Origin: Mesorhizobium loti
GTDB taxonomy: Bacteria > Pseudomonadota > Alphaproteobacteria > Rhizobiales > Rhizobiaceae
Assembly (NCBI RefSeq): GCF_003148495.1
Contig: NZ_QGGH01000002.1
Coordinates: 558,001-622,000 of the forward strand
Length of the DNA: 64,000 nt
Direction: 5' to 3'
Of this stretch, positions 8,680 to 17,167 are shown one piece after another (position 1 is the stretch's first letter; each line of letters begins with the position of its first letter). Position numbers and translations under genes: made by a program. Under the pieces are notes generated by a model. It worked only from the letters and a program-made list of their open reading frames with translations. It had not been told where the DNA came from and ran no database searches.

Positions 8680-10554
8680 ATGCGATGTTATGCGATTTAT
8701 GTCTTCCATGATGATGTCAGCGAGACTTCGGCGGCACTTGCAGGGGAAGCCTTGCGTCGCATCAAGGGCGCCGCGGACTATCTATTGGTGGTGGCGTTGG
8801 CTCCTTTCAACAGTACAGTCGGCGTCCTTCTAGCCGATCTCGCCGACGCGGTCGTGGGTCCGCACGTTCGCCTGACGTTTAAGGAGGGGATTCGTCTGGG
8901 CCTGAAACACATCTATGAAACGGCGCCTGACCTGGCGGACTGCGTTTTCGTCACCGGATCGCACATGGCCGGGCCGATCGGGGCCTTCGAGCCGTACCTG
9001 GAGCGGGCGCTCGCTTCGGACGCTGATCTTGTGGCGCCCTATTTCCACGCCCCGAAAATTGATCCGAGACTCGCGACGCGAGATGTTCCGGCCAGAATTC
9101 CCTATTTCGACTTCACTTTTTTCAAGCGCAGCCTGCTTGTGCAGCAGAGTTTCCGTCGATTTTGGGACCGTGCCGAGCCCACTTCGGACTACTGGTCGGA
9201 TTTCCTTGGGATACTGATCGCGTTCGGCCAGTTGGTCGAAAGCTCCGGCTTCAAGGTCGAGTATTTACTGGACCCGGAACAACTTGAATCGTTCGATCCC
9301 CGCATGTTCGAGGTCCACAAGATCGTCGAACTCGGCGGACCGGCCGTTCCGAAAAATCTGTTCCTGCTCGATCCGCTGATCCACGACCTACAAGCGATCT
9401 ATGCCCGGCGGGCGCTTGATGCGCTTGCACTGCGCGATCCGCAACTATGCAACCTGCTGTGGAACGTGCTTTTGACCGAGGGGGAATTGCGTACGCTTCA
9501 CACCAACCTCGAGGAGCACGCCGTACTGGACGACCGCTACGTCGGGGAACCGAAAGACGGATGGACTTTCGGCACGGTGGCGGTATTCATTCACGCCTTC
9601 TACATTGACGTGCTGAAAGACATCTGGCCCAGCCTCAAGCAACTTCCGGGCAAGGCGGATCTCTATATTTCAACGGCGTCCGAGGAGAACAAGGGGCACA
9701 TCGAAGCCTTTATCGCGGATCAAGGCTGGCCGATAGGGGCGTGGGAGGTTCGGGTGGTCGCGGCGAATCGCGGCCGCGACATGTCCTCGCTGTTCATAAC
9801 CTTTCAAGACGTCGTCCTTGCCGGAAATTACGAAGTGGCGCTGCGCCTCCATTCGAAACGGACGCCGCAGGTGGGCCGGCAGATCGGCAACTCATTCCGT
9901 GACCATCTGCTCGACAATTTGATCTTCAACAGCGACTACGTGCGCAATCTTTACGATGTCCTCGACCAGAATCCCAAGATCGGCTTCGTCATACCGCCTA
10001 CGGTGCATATCGGTTTCGGCACGCTCGGTCATGCTTGGTACACGAACAAGGCTCCCATGCTGAAGCTGGCGGCTCAGATTGGGATCAAGGTTCCCGTTGA
10101 TCGCGACACGCCAGTGGCCGCTTATGGCACGATGTTCTGGTTCCGCACCGAGGCGCTGCGGCCCCTGTTCGAGCATCCGTGGAAATGGACGGACTTCAAC
10201 CCCGAACCCCATCATGTCGACGGCGGCCTGGCCCACCTTCTGGAAAGGCTGATGGGCTATTGCGCCCAAAGCCGCCATTTCCGCACTCTCACGATCTGCA
10301 ATCGCTACGCGGCTGCGCGCAATTATGTGAAGCTTGAATACAAGCTGCAACTTCTCGCAGCGCAACTTCCCAGCCACAACATCTCGATGCAGTATGAATA
10401 TCTCTTGCAGAAGCGGTCAGAGGCGCCGATTCGCAGATGGATCTACCGGAAACTCGAGCGCCTCTATGCTGATCATGTTGTGCGGCGTCCGCGGCTTCTC
10501 AACCTGGTCCGACCGCTCGCGCGTTTCGTTAGGAATTTGATCGTTCTTCGCTGA
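8680..10554 (+). CDS. Rhamnan synthesis F (RgpF) family glycan assembly protein
   Basis: This is about 624 residues from ATG 8680. That start is preferred over 8614 because GAAGG lies about 8 bp upstream of it and the conserved region begins at MRCYAIYVFHDD. The C-terminal half (about residues 295-560) carries the RgpF-type pattern: NRGRDMSSLF, LRLHSKRTPQ and the conserved YGTMFWFRTEALRPL. RgpF proteins act in making rhamnose-glucose or rhamnan chains in streptococci and in O-antigens of Gram-negative bacteria. The neighbouring dTDP-rhamnose genes fit that role. The N-terminal 250 residues resemble the glycosyltransferase-like half found in longer RgpF proteins. No signal peptide is visible, so it is probably cytoplasmic or peripheral. 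The linkage made is unknown. Confidence 0.82.
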   Translation: MRCYAIYVFHDDVSETSAALAGEALRRIKGAADYLLVVALAPFNSTVGVLLADLADAVVGPHVRLTFKEGIRLGLKHIYETAPDLADCVFVTGSHMAGPIGAFEPYLERALASDADLVAPYFHAPKIDPRLATRDVPARIPYFDFTFFKRSLLVQQSFRRFWDRAEPTSDYWSDFLGILIAFGQLVESSGFKVEYLLDPEQLESFDPRMFEVHKIVELGGPAVPKNLFLLDPLIHDLQAIYARRALDALALRDPQLCNLLWNVLLTEGELRTLHTNLEEHAVLDDRYVGEPKDGWTFGTVAVFIHAFYIDVLKDIWPSLKQLPGKADLYISTASEENKGHIEAFIADQGWPIGAWEVRVVAANRGRDMSSLFITFQDVVLAGNYEVALRLHSKRTPQVGRQIGNSFRDHLLDNLIFNSDYVRNLYDVLDQNPKIGFVIPPTVHIGFGTLGHAWYTNKAPMLKLAAQIGIKVPVDRDTPVAAYGTMFWFRTEALRPLFEHPWKWTDFNPEPHHVDGGLAHLLERLMGYCAQSRHFRTLTICNRYAAARNYVKLEYKLQLLAAQLPSHNISMQYEYLLQKRSEAPIRRWIYRKLERLYADHVVRRPRLLNLVRPLARFVRNLIVLR

Positions 10555-10579
10555 GGCGCACGGCGTTTGAGAGGCGCTT

Positions 10580-11281
10580 TTAAGTCAGCGATTCCACCCG
10601 ACCGGCTCGAAGTGTCATCTTTTTCGTGCAAACGCGCTGGATGAGCGCATCGTCGTGGCTGGCCAGTACGATGATGCCGGCCTTTTCCGCTAGTTCGTCC
10701 ATCCGCCGTTTGGCTTTTTCCTGGAATGACGCGTCCCCGGCGCCAATCCATTCATCCATCAGCAGAATTTCAGGTTCAAGCGCCGTCGCCGCCGCAAATG
10801 CCAGGCGTGCCGCCATACCCTGGCTATACGCCTTGAACGGCAGGTCGATGAAGTCACCCAGTTCGCTGAAATCGATTATTTCTTCCATCTTCTCTTCGAT
10901 TTCGGCCGCCGTCCAGCCGCTGATCAACCCCCTCAGCACGATGTTTCTGCGCCCGGTGGCCTCGGGGCGAAACCCTATGTGGATGTTGAACAGGGCATCG
11001 ACCTTGCCCGCGATCGATATCGTTCCGCCCGACGGCTGGTAGATTCCATATAGAACCTTGAGCAGCGTCGTCTTGCCGGCGCCATTCGGGCCGACTAGCC
11101 CCAACCGGTCGCCTGCCTTGAGCTCAAAGCTGACATCGTCGAGCGCCTGTACGACCTGCTTGGTGCCCGACTTCGCTATGTTGCCGCCGAGAGCGCTCCG
11201 ACGACGGCCAGGCGCCGAAAGTGTCAACTTTTCGAACAGGCGATAAACGAGGCTGACATTGTTCAGTGTGATGGAGGTCAT
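10580..11281 (-). CDS. Polysaccharide ABC exporter, ATP-binding subunit (Wzt/KpsT-like)
   Basis: This 233-residue protein has Walker A GPNGAGKTT (about 64-72), the signature YSQGMAARLAFA and Walker B ILLMDEWIGAGD, the last being characteristic of the polysaccharide/teichoic-acid exporter subfamily. It lacks the C-terminal carbohydrate-recognition domain seen in O9a-type Wzt, so it is closer to KpsT-like short forms. The gene follows the permease gene with a 5-bp gap on the minus strand. The pair would energise export of a finished, lipid-linked glycan across the inner membrane. It converges on the rhamnan-synthesis gene with a 25-bp gap. Confidence 0.9.
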   Translation of the reverse strand: MTSITLNNVSLVYRLFEKLTLSAPGRRRSALGGNIAKSGTKQVVQALDDVSFELKAGDRLGLVGPNGAGKTTLLKVLYGIYQPSGGTISIAGKVDALFNIHIGFRPEATGRRNIVLRGLISGWTAAEIEEKMEEIIDFSELGDFIDLPFKAYSQGMAARLAFAAATALEPEILLMDEWIGAGDASFQEKAKRRMDELAEKAGIIVLASHDDALIQRVCTKKMTLRAGRVESLT

Positions 11282-11286
11282 GGAAC

Positions 11287-12078
11287 TCAGATCAGGAAAA
11301 CGATGCGCTTGCGATAAAGGCCCAGCAATAGCAAGGCAAGAGCCCAGAGGCCGAGGCAGACGTAACCTGTCACCGCCAACGCCTGGATCGGAAATATGCC
11401 CGCCGTGATCGGCTCACGCACGCCCTCCAGGAAATAGGTGAACGGGTTCCAACGATAGGCGTATTTTTGGACGCCCTCTTGACCGCTATAGACCCAGAAG
11501 ACCGGCGTGAAGAACATGCCCACCCGCATCAGGTTCCCGACGATGAACTCACTATCGGGAAAGAAAGCGCCCAGGAACGCAAAAACCATGACAAACGCGG
11601 GGGTTGCCAAGACGATGAGCAACAGACCCAGCATCGACACTAGCCAATTCGTGTTGATTCCGTAACCGCCAAGCAGCAGAATAAGAACGCAACCCGCCAG
11701 CGAATAACCCGCCCTGATGATGCATTGCATCGTCAATCGCATCACATACACGAACAACGGCAGCGTCGTGCCTTGAATGAAGCTCGCTTCGCGCTGGAAG
11801 AGTGACACGCTCATGGTGATGGTTTCGGTGAGATAGAACCAGACCAGCATGCCGATGGCCACATACGCTATATAGCTTGGGTTGCCGGCGTCTTTGGTCA
11901 CGAAAACAAAGGCAAATGTGCCGACGAAAGCAAAATAATTGACCAGCATCCAAAGCGGGCCGAGCGTCGTGCGTCTGTGCTGGTCGCCGATGTCCTCATG
12001 GGCAAGCGCGATCCAGACCCGGTGTAATCTCATGGCCTTCGAGATGTCGTCAAAAGCGCCGTTTAGTGCCGCAATCAT
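11287..12078 (-). CDS. Polysaccharide ABC exporter, permease subunit (Wzm/KpsM-like)
   Basis: This 263-residue membrane protein has six hydrophobic segments and the ABC-2 permease architecture. The N-terminal amphipathic stretch DISKAMRLHRVWIALAHEDI is typical of Wzm/KpsM/RfbA exporters. PVFWVYSGQEGVQKYAYRWNPFTYFLEGVREPI is split here by position: the NPFTYFLEGVR part (about 215-226) is the conserved family tail. It is the first gene of a two-gene minus-strand operon with the ATPase. It is read divergently from the dehydratase gene at 12497, with a 418-bp regulatory gap between them. The cargo is inferred to be the glycan of this locus. Confidence 0.88.
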   Translation of the reverse strand: MIAALNGAFDDISKAMRLHRVWIALAHEDIGDQHRRTTLGPLWMLVNYFAFVGTFAFVFVTKDAGNPSYIAYVAIGMLVWFYLTETITMSVSLFQREASFIQGTTLPLFVYVMRLTMQCIIRAGYSLAGCVLILLLGGYGINTNWLVSMLGLLLIVLATPAFVMVFAFLGAFFPDSEFIVGNLMRVGMFFTPVFWVYSGQEGVQKYAYRWNPFTYFLEGVREPITAGIFPIQALAVTGYVCLGLWALALLLLGLYRKRIVFLI

Positions 12079-12496
12079 GGTTGGGAATACCGCAATCTAT
12101 TGTTCTGGCGCCTGATCCTTCGCTGGCCATAGCGAACCGCCAAGCCCGTCCCTAATAGCCATCTCGGCGAGTATATGGCAACGCATTGCGTCCGAAGGAG
12201 GTCGAGAGCAGAGTCAACTGCGGCAAAACCGAAACACGCTGACGTTGGGGAAGTGTCCAAATCGCAAGGCACCGAAAGGTCGGACTCCACCGATCCAGGA
12301 ACAGGACGTCAAGCTTACTTAATTCATGCGCCTTTCCGAAAAAACATCTAGCTATGCCTTCAACCCCGCAGTATGCGATACATGACGGCGGGGGCCGGGG
12401 ATGGCACTTTGAGAAAGGTGATCGGCCGCGAAGTATCTTCGTGTTCGCACTTTTTCTGGTGTTCATGTCCGTGAGCCTGGAGTCTAGTGCCGTCCA
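12079..12496. other. 418-bp divergent intergenic region
   Basis: The gap separates the exporter operon (minus) from the dehydratase gene (plus), so it should hold both promoters. Short open frames across it have no ribosome binding sites or recognisable products. A small inverted repeat, CGAAG-TAT-CTTCG, lies near 12430. I found no clear sigma-70 hexamer pair. Confidence 0.5.
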
Positions 12497-14485
12497 ATGA
12501 ATTCTTACCTCGAATCAGTATTCGGGCTCCGGCCACAGATGCGGCGCGCCTTCATCATGGTCCAGGACGTGGTCATGGTCCTGGTCGCCGTGGCGCTCAG
12601 CCTCGTCCTTTCGCGGTCGGATCTTTCGTTCGAAGCGCTCTCCGAAGAGGGCTTGGTCACCTGGGCGAGCATCGTTGTCATCAGCCATTTGCTGTTCAGA
12701 TATGGTGGTCTCTACACCACGGTCTGGCGCTTTGCTTCGACGCCGGACTTTTTCAACATCCTGAAGAGCTGTGCGATTTTGACGCTAACTCTTTACCTGG
12801 CTTCGCTGCTGGTTCGTTCTTTCCAGCCTGTGGCTGGGCTCAACGAGCGTCAGTTCATCGTCTTCTTCCTCGTCTCCTTCACCGTCATATCGGCGCCGCG
12901 GCTGTTCTACCGCTTCCTGCGCGACGGCGCGAGCTGGGGCATTCTAGGCGGCAAGACCGACAAGACGCAGGCCAAGCGAGCATTGTTCGTTGGCCGGCTC
13001 GGCGAGGCCGACCTGATCATTCGCTTCACGCGCACGGCGCAGCCGGCGGACTATTCCATCGCGGGCATCATGGCGACCGAGCGCGGCGCGCCGTTGGGGA
13101 CGCGGATTCAAGGTGTTCCCGTGGTGGCGACCCGGCCGCGTCTGATCGATGTCCTGGAAGACTACGCGACCGGCACCAAAAGCCTGGACTTGCTGATTTT
13201 CGGCAGCGGCGCCGAACACGAGATCGAGGAATATTCGGAACTCGTCCGCGTTGCCCGGCACGGCGACATAAATGTGGTGCAATTCTCAGGTCTTTCGGAG
13301 CTGGAACAGCACGGAAAGCTGGTTCTCGACACCGTCGAGATGGAAACGATCCTGCGCCGTCCGACAGTCGCGTCCGATATCGAGCGCATCGGCGCCTTTG
13401 TGGGCGGCAAACGCGTTCTGGTGACGGGCGGCGCGGGCTCGATCGGCCAAACCCTGGTCAAACGGTCGCTGCAGCTGGGAGCGGAGGCGGTGCTGGTCGC
13501 CGACAACTCCGAGTTCGGCATTTTCCAGCTGAGCCAGTATATTGACGAGAAGGACCACGACCGTCTCAAGGTCCGTATCGTCGATGTCGCGGACCGACGC
13601 CAGATAACGCGTGTCGTCACGGAATTCCGGCCGGACATCATCTTTCATGCTGCGGCGCTCAAGCATGTTCCGCTGCTCGAGGAAAACTGGGATTCGGCCA
13701 TCCAGACCAACATTTTCGGAACACTCGTCTGTGCCGAGGTCGCCGCCAAATGCGGTGTTGCACAGTTTGTCCTGATATCGAGCGACAAGGCGGTGGATCC
13801 GACATCGGTGCTTGGCATGACAAAGCGGGCCGCCGAACAGATCGTCAGCGCCTTGCACGGGGCGCCAGCAGGCGAGCCGGGCGGGCGTGGCTCCGCCACC
13901 AAATTCATAGCCGTGCGGTTCGGCAATGTCTTTGGCAGCAACGGTTCGGTGGCGACCATATTCCAGGCGCAGATCGAGGCCGGAGGGCCCGTCACCATCA
14001 CCGACCGGCGCATGACACGCTATTTCATGACCGTGGCCGAAGCCGTCGATCTCGTCATCATATCGGCGGCTGACGCCGCGTCGCGGCACAGCGGAGACGA
14101 TTATGCCGTCTATATGCTCGACATGGGCAAGCCGGTGCCGATTCTTGAAGTGGCCGAAACGATGATCCGCATGTCAGGAAAGAGCCCATACAAGGACATC
14201 GCAATCCGGTTCACCGGCATAAGGCCGGGCGAAAAACTCCACGAAACGCTGCATGGCGAAGATGAGGAACTCGTCGAACTCGGCATTTCGAAGATTTTTG
14301 GCCTTAGCACGGACGTCGTGGAATGGTCGGATGTCCAGATCGCGCTCACGGCGCTGCAGCAATCGGCGAAAAACCAGGACAAGGCTGCCGCGCTCGCCGT
14401 GCTGGCAGGCCTTGACCGCGCCAAGAAGGCCCGGGAAAGCATTCATCAGGGCGCGATCCCGAAAACGGCCGGGCAGGCGAGCTAG
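12497..14485 (+). CDS. Membrane-bound nucleotide-sugar 4,6-dehydratase/epimerase (CapD/WbpM type)
   Basis: This 662-residue protein is the usual length for the large WbpM/CapD class. About four membrane segments occupy residues 15-150, and a first nucleotide-binding-like domain follows. The catalytic Rossmann domain starts at VTGGAGSIG (about 309-317). SSDKAVDPTSVLGMTKRAAE (about 428-447) has Met in place of the usual SDR Tyr before xxxK, as in WbpM/PglF-type inverting or retaining UDP-GlcNAc dehydratases. FTGIRPGEKLHE is the family C-terminal signature. Such enzymes make UDP-4-keto-6-deoxy-HexNAc for O-antigen or capsule sugars. A GGAG is rather far (about 15 bp) from the ATG. It heads a plus-strand set with the glycosyltransferase and the sugar-phosphate transferase. 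Confidence 0.88.
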   Translation: MNSYLESVFGLRPQMRRAFIMVQDVVMVLVAVALSLVLSRSDLSFEALSEEGLVTWASIVVISHLLFRYGGLYTTVWRFASTPDFFNILKSCAILTLTLYLASLLVRSFQPVAGLNERQFIVFFLVSFTVISAPRLFYRFLRDGASWGILGGKTDKTQAKRALFVGRLGEADLIIRFTRTAQPADYSIAGIMATERGAPLGTRIQGVPVVATRPRLIDVLEDYATGTKSLDLLIFGSGAEHEIEEYSELVRVARHGDINVVQFSGLSELEQHGKLVLDTVEMETILRRPTVASDIERIGAFVGGKRVLVTGGAGSIGQTLVKRSLQLGAEAVLVADNSEFGIFQLSQYIDEKDHDRLKVRIVDVADRRQITRVVTEFRPDIIFHAAALKHVPLLEENWDSAIQTNIFGTLVCAEVAAKCGVAQFVLISSDKAVDPTSVLGMTKRAAEQIVSALHGAPAGEPGGRGSATKFIAVRFGNVFGSNGSVATIFQAQIEAGGPVTITDRRMTRYFMTVAEAVDLVIISAADAASRHSGDDYAVYMLDMGKPVPILEVAETMIRMSGKSPYKDIAIRFTGIRPGEKLHETLHGEDEELVELGISKIFGLSTDVVEWSDVQIALTALQQSAKNQDKAAALAVLAGLDRAKKARESIHQGAIPKTAGQAS

Positions 14486-14518
14486 GCCCGATTCAGAATT
14501 CAGAAAGCGATCTTGCCC

Positions 14519-15451
14519 GTGAGCAAAGCAGATCTGCGCGTCGCGGTCCTGATGGGCACGAAGGATGGCGCTGCCTTCATCGATGAACAGCTGCAGTCCC
14601 TGCTCGCGCAGTCGCACCCTCTGGTCGACCTGTGGATATCCGACGATGGTTCCATCGATGGCACGACCGCCATCATCGAGACATGGAAATCGCGCTGGCC
14701 CAAGGGTCGAATGACCCTCGTGGAGGGGCCGCGGCAAGGCTTCGCCGCCAATTTCCGATCGATGATCCTCGATCGACGCATCGATGCGGACTGCTATGCC
14801 TTCTGCGACCAGGACGATATCTGGGAGCCCGACAGGCTGGAGAGCGCCATCCGCTGGATGCAGGCCCATGACGCAAAGACCCCACTGATGTTTTGCTCGC
14901 GAACCGCGACCATGACCGAAACGGGAAGCCTTGTCGGCCATTCGCCGCTGTTTGCCCGGCCGCCATCCTTTCGCAACGCGCTTGTGCAAAGCATCGCCGG
15001 CGGCAACACCATCCTGCTCAACGCCGCGGCACGCGACCTGCTGGCCAGGGCCTGCGCGCGGACCGGGTTCGTCAGCCACGACTGGTGGGCCTATCTCATC
15101 GTGACCGCCGCCGGCGGCGGCGTCCGCTACGATCCACGGCCGCTGGTGCGCTACCGGCAGCACGCGGCAAACCTGGTCGGCGCCAACGTGTCGTGGCGAG
15201 CAAGGGTTTCCCGGCTTGGCCGCCTGTTCAAGGGTGAGTTCGCCGGCTGGACGGATCTCAACCTTGACGGTCTTGCCGTCAATCGCGACCTCCTGACCGA
15301 GGACGCGGCGGCATGCCTCGACCTGTTCACCAGCGGGCGGCAGGGCGGTCTCTTCCGCCGCTTGGCAGCCTTGCGCAAAAGCGGTGTCTATCGGCAGACT
15401 CTTTCCGGGACCCTGGGGCTCCATCTCGCTTTCATCCTGGGACGCATTTGA
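14519..15451 (+). CDS. Family 2 glycosyltransferase
   Basis: This is about 310 residues from GTG 14519; a TTG at 14513 in the same frame is the alternative start. The N-terminus VAVLMGTKDGAAFIDEQLQSLL and ISDDGSIDGT are the GT2 nucleotide-binding strand and loop. DQDDIWEPDR contains the metal-binding DxD, as in rhamnosyltransferase-like RfbF/WbbL proteins. SHDWWAYLI fits the acceptor-side acidic motif of that group. No membrane segments are seen. It starts 33 bp after the dehydratase stop and probably belongs to the same transcript. A rhamnosyl- or amino-sugar transferase role is inferred, and the exact sugar is unknown. Confidence 0.87.
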   Translation: MSKADLRVAVLMGTKDGAAFIDEQLQSLLAQSHPLVDLWISDDGSIDGTTAIIETWKSRWPKGRMTLVEGPRQGFAANFRSMILDRRIDADCYAFCDQDDIWEPDRLESAIRWMQAHDAKTPLMFCSRTATMTETGSLVGHSPLFARPPSFRNALVQSIAGGNTILLNAAARDLLARACARTGFVSHDWWAYLIVTAAGGGVRYDPRPLVRYRQHAANLVGANVSWRARVSRLGRLFKGEFAGWTDLNLDGLAVNRDLLTEDAAACLDLFTSGRQGGLFRRLAALRKSGVYRQTLSGTLGLHLAFILGRI

Positions 15452-15572
15452 GCATCGAACAGCTGCGTGGCGCGCTTGGTCAGGAGATGAGCTCATGCTA
15501 CGTCGACCGGATTGACGGGCTTGGCCTGCGGCGTTGCCTCGGGACTTTGGCAGGGAGCATTATCGGCCGTTC

Positions 15573-16112
15573 ATGAAGGCAGCCAAGCACATCTTCGATC
15601 TTGCCGGTGCGGTTCTGCTGCTGGTGGCCACATCTCCTGTTTTGATGCTGGCCGTCCTTGCCATCAGGGCATCGTCGCCCGGTCCGGCTATTTTTTCGCA
15701 GACGCGGGTCGGCCGTGACGGCCTGCTTTTTCGCTGTCACAAGTTGCGCACGATGTATGTCGGCACGCCATCATTGCCCTCGCATGAAGCGCCGGCGAAT
15801 TCCGTGACATCGGTTGGAAGGGTCTTGCGGAAGTTCAAGCTCGATGAGCTGCCGCAGTTCTGGAACGTCCTGAAGGGCGAGATGAGCCTTGTTGGGCCGC
15901 GCCCCTGCCTGCCGACCCAAACGCAATTGATCGAGTATCGCAGGCGGCTGGGCGTGTTGGCGGCACTTCCGGGCATAACCGGCCTGGCCCAGATCAAGGG
16001 CATCGACATGTCGAACCCGGAGCTTTTGGCGCAAACGGATGCCGCCTATCTCCGCACGGCGTCGTTCTGGCTCGACCTTCGGATCCTGCTTGGAACGCTC
16101 TATCGAAGCTGA
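15573..16112 (+). CDS. Initiating sugar-phosphate transferase (WcaJ/PglC-like)
   Basis: This 179-residue protein has one N-terminal hydrophobic hairpin (about 10-30) and the short, single-domain polyisoprenyl-phosphate sugar-1-P transferase fold. Motifs are [20 protein letters not shown], the catalytic [20 protein letters not shown] and GPRPCLP. These enzymes load the first sugar phosphate onto undecaprenyl phosphate. With the dehydratase and glycosyltransferase upstream, it likely begins the lipid-linked repeat unit. The ATG at 15573 is chosen over an upstream in-frame start at 15534 because conserved sequence starts with [10 protein letters not shown]. It is the last gene before two palindromic repeats. 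Confidence 0.9.
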   Translation: MKAAKHIFDLAGAVLLLVATSPVLMLAVLAIRASSPGPAIFSQTRVGRDGLLFRCHKLRTMYVGTPSLPSHEAPANSVTSVGRVLRKFKLDELPQFWNVLKGEMSLVGPRPCLPTQTQLIEYRRRLGVLAALPGITGLAQIKGIDMSNPELLAQTDAAYLRTASFWLDLRILLGTLYRS

Positions 16113-16117
16113 ACAGA

Positions 16118-16219
16118 CCATGATCCCCAAAAGTGGAAGCCGGTTTTTGGGAAAGATCATGGTTCAGACAAAAAGCCATGATCCCCAAAAGTGGAAGCCG
16201 GTTCTGGGAACGATCAAGG
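16118..16219. repeat. Two copies of a palindromic intergenic repeat
   Basis: The copies are at 16118-16162 and 16176-16219 (58-bp period). Each begins CCATGATCCCCAAAAGTGG, continues through AAGCCGGTT, and closes with the inverted arms TGGGAA and GATCATGG (copy 1) or GATCAAGG (copy 2). Each copy can fold into a long hairpin. The core AAAAGTGGAAGCCGGTTTT is shared with the repeats at 29.9 kb and 36.2 kb. They lie between two convergent genes, a typical place for REP-like elements, and may also act as a bidirectional 3' end. Confidence 0.85.
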
Positions 16220-16231
16220 TCAAACAAGACG

Positions 16232-17167
16232 TCAGGATTTACTGAGCCGCGCTAGCTCGGCCAACCGCTCCAGCGTGGCGGTTTCAGGCGCCCAGCCCTG
16301 CGATACCAGCAGGGCAGGGTCGCATATCTGAGTCGCGGTCAGGCTGTCCCAAAACGCTCGCTTGCCCAGCCCGCTTGCTGCCGGCCGTATCAGGCCGGCC
16401 GGCACAGTCATCAGGCGCCTCGGCCGCCCGAAACCTTTGCGAAAGGCGGCGATGATAGCCTCGACGGTGACTGGTGGCACATCGGCGCCAACATAGATGG
16501 GGCGAAGTGGCCCCGAATGGCTCAGCAGGTGCGACACCGCTCGCGCTGTGGCTTCGCGGGACATCAGCGAGCGGATTCCCGTCAAGGCGCCCGTTGGCAG
16601 CGGCAGCGCCGTATCGGCCAGGCGCATCAGCGTCGCGAGGTTTCCCTTCATGCCGCTTCCATAGGCCGGAGGCAGGCGCAACACGGCGGCGTCGGAGCGG
16701 CCATGCGACGCATAGGCGTCCAAAACCTTAATCTCGCCCTCGCGCTTCGAGCGTCCATAGACGCATTGCGGGGCAGGGGGCGTGTTCTCGTCAATTGTCG
16801 CGCTGACGCGAGCGCCGATCACGGCCCTAATCGAAGAGAGATGGATGAAGCGTCCGCTTGCCTGTGCGGCCGCTGCATGTGCCAGCCGCGCGCTCAATTC
16901 CACATTGGCCGCCCGATAGTCGTCTTCGCGGACATCGCCCTGATCATTGTTGAGGCCGGCACAATGGACAACATGGGTCACGTCCCTGGTGAGTGCCAGG
17001 AAAGCCGCGGCCGGCGCATCGAAATTGGGCATCAGCACCGCGCCATCCGCCAATCCAAATGTCTCCGGATGGCGGGAGGCAAGGCGAAGCTCGGCACCGG
17101 CTTCGCGAAGGTGCTGCACGACAAGACGTCCGATGAAACCCGTCGCGCCCGTGACCAGGACTTTCAT
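16232..17167 (-). CDS. NAD-dependent epimerase/reductase of nucleotide sugars
   Basis: This 311-residue extended SDR has VTGATGFIGRLVV at residues 5-17. LSSIRAV and YGRSKREGE supply the Ser and Tyr-Lys catalytic residues, and VLRLPPAYGSGMKGN follows. It resembles WbpV/TviC-like and WcaG-like proteins that often accompany sugar-phosphate transferases. The reaction (4-epimerisation or 4-keto reduction) cannot be settled. Its ATG overlaps the stop of the upstream O-antigen ligase gene by 4 bp (ATGA), so the pair forms a coupled minus-strand operon. Confidence 0.83.
   Translation of the reverse strand: MKVLVTGATGFIGRLVVQHLREAGAELRLASRHPETFGLADGAVLMPNFDAPAAAFLALTRDVTHVVHCAGLNNDQGDVREDDYRAANVELSARLAHAAAAQASGRFIHLSSIRAVIGARVSATIDENTPPAPQCVYGRSKREGEIKVLDAYASHGRSDAAVLRLPPAYGSGMKGNLATLMRLADTALPLPTGALTGIRSLMSREATARAVSHLLSHSGPLRPIYVGADVPPVTVEAIIAAFRKGFGRPRRLMTVPAGLIRPAASGLGKRAFWDSLTATQICDPALLVSQGWAPETATLERLAELARLSKS

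Noticed and set aside
12487..13545. A 352-codon plus-strand frame overlapping the CapD/WbpM-type gene
   Set aside because: It is a frame-shifted shadow of the dehydratase gene, Arg/Pro-rich and without motifs.
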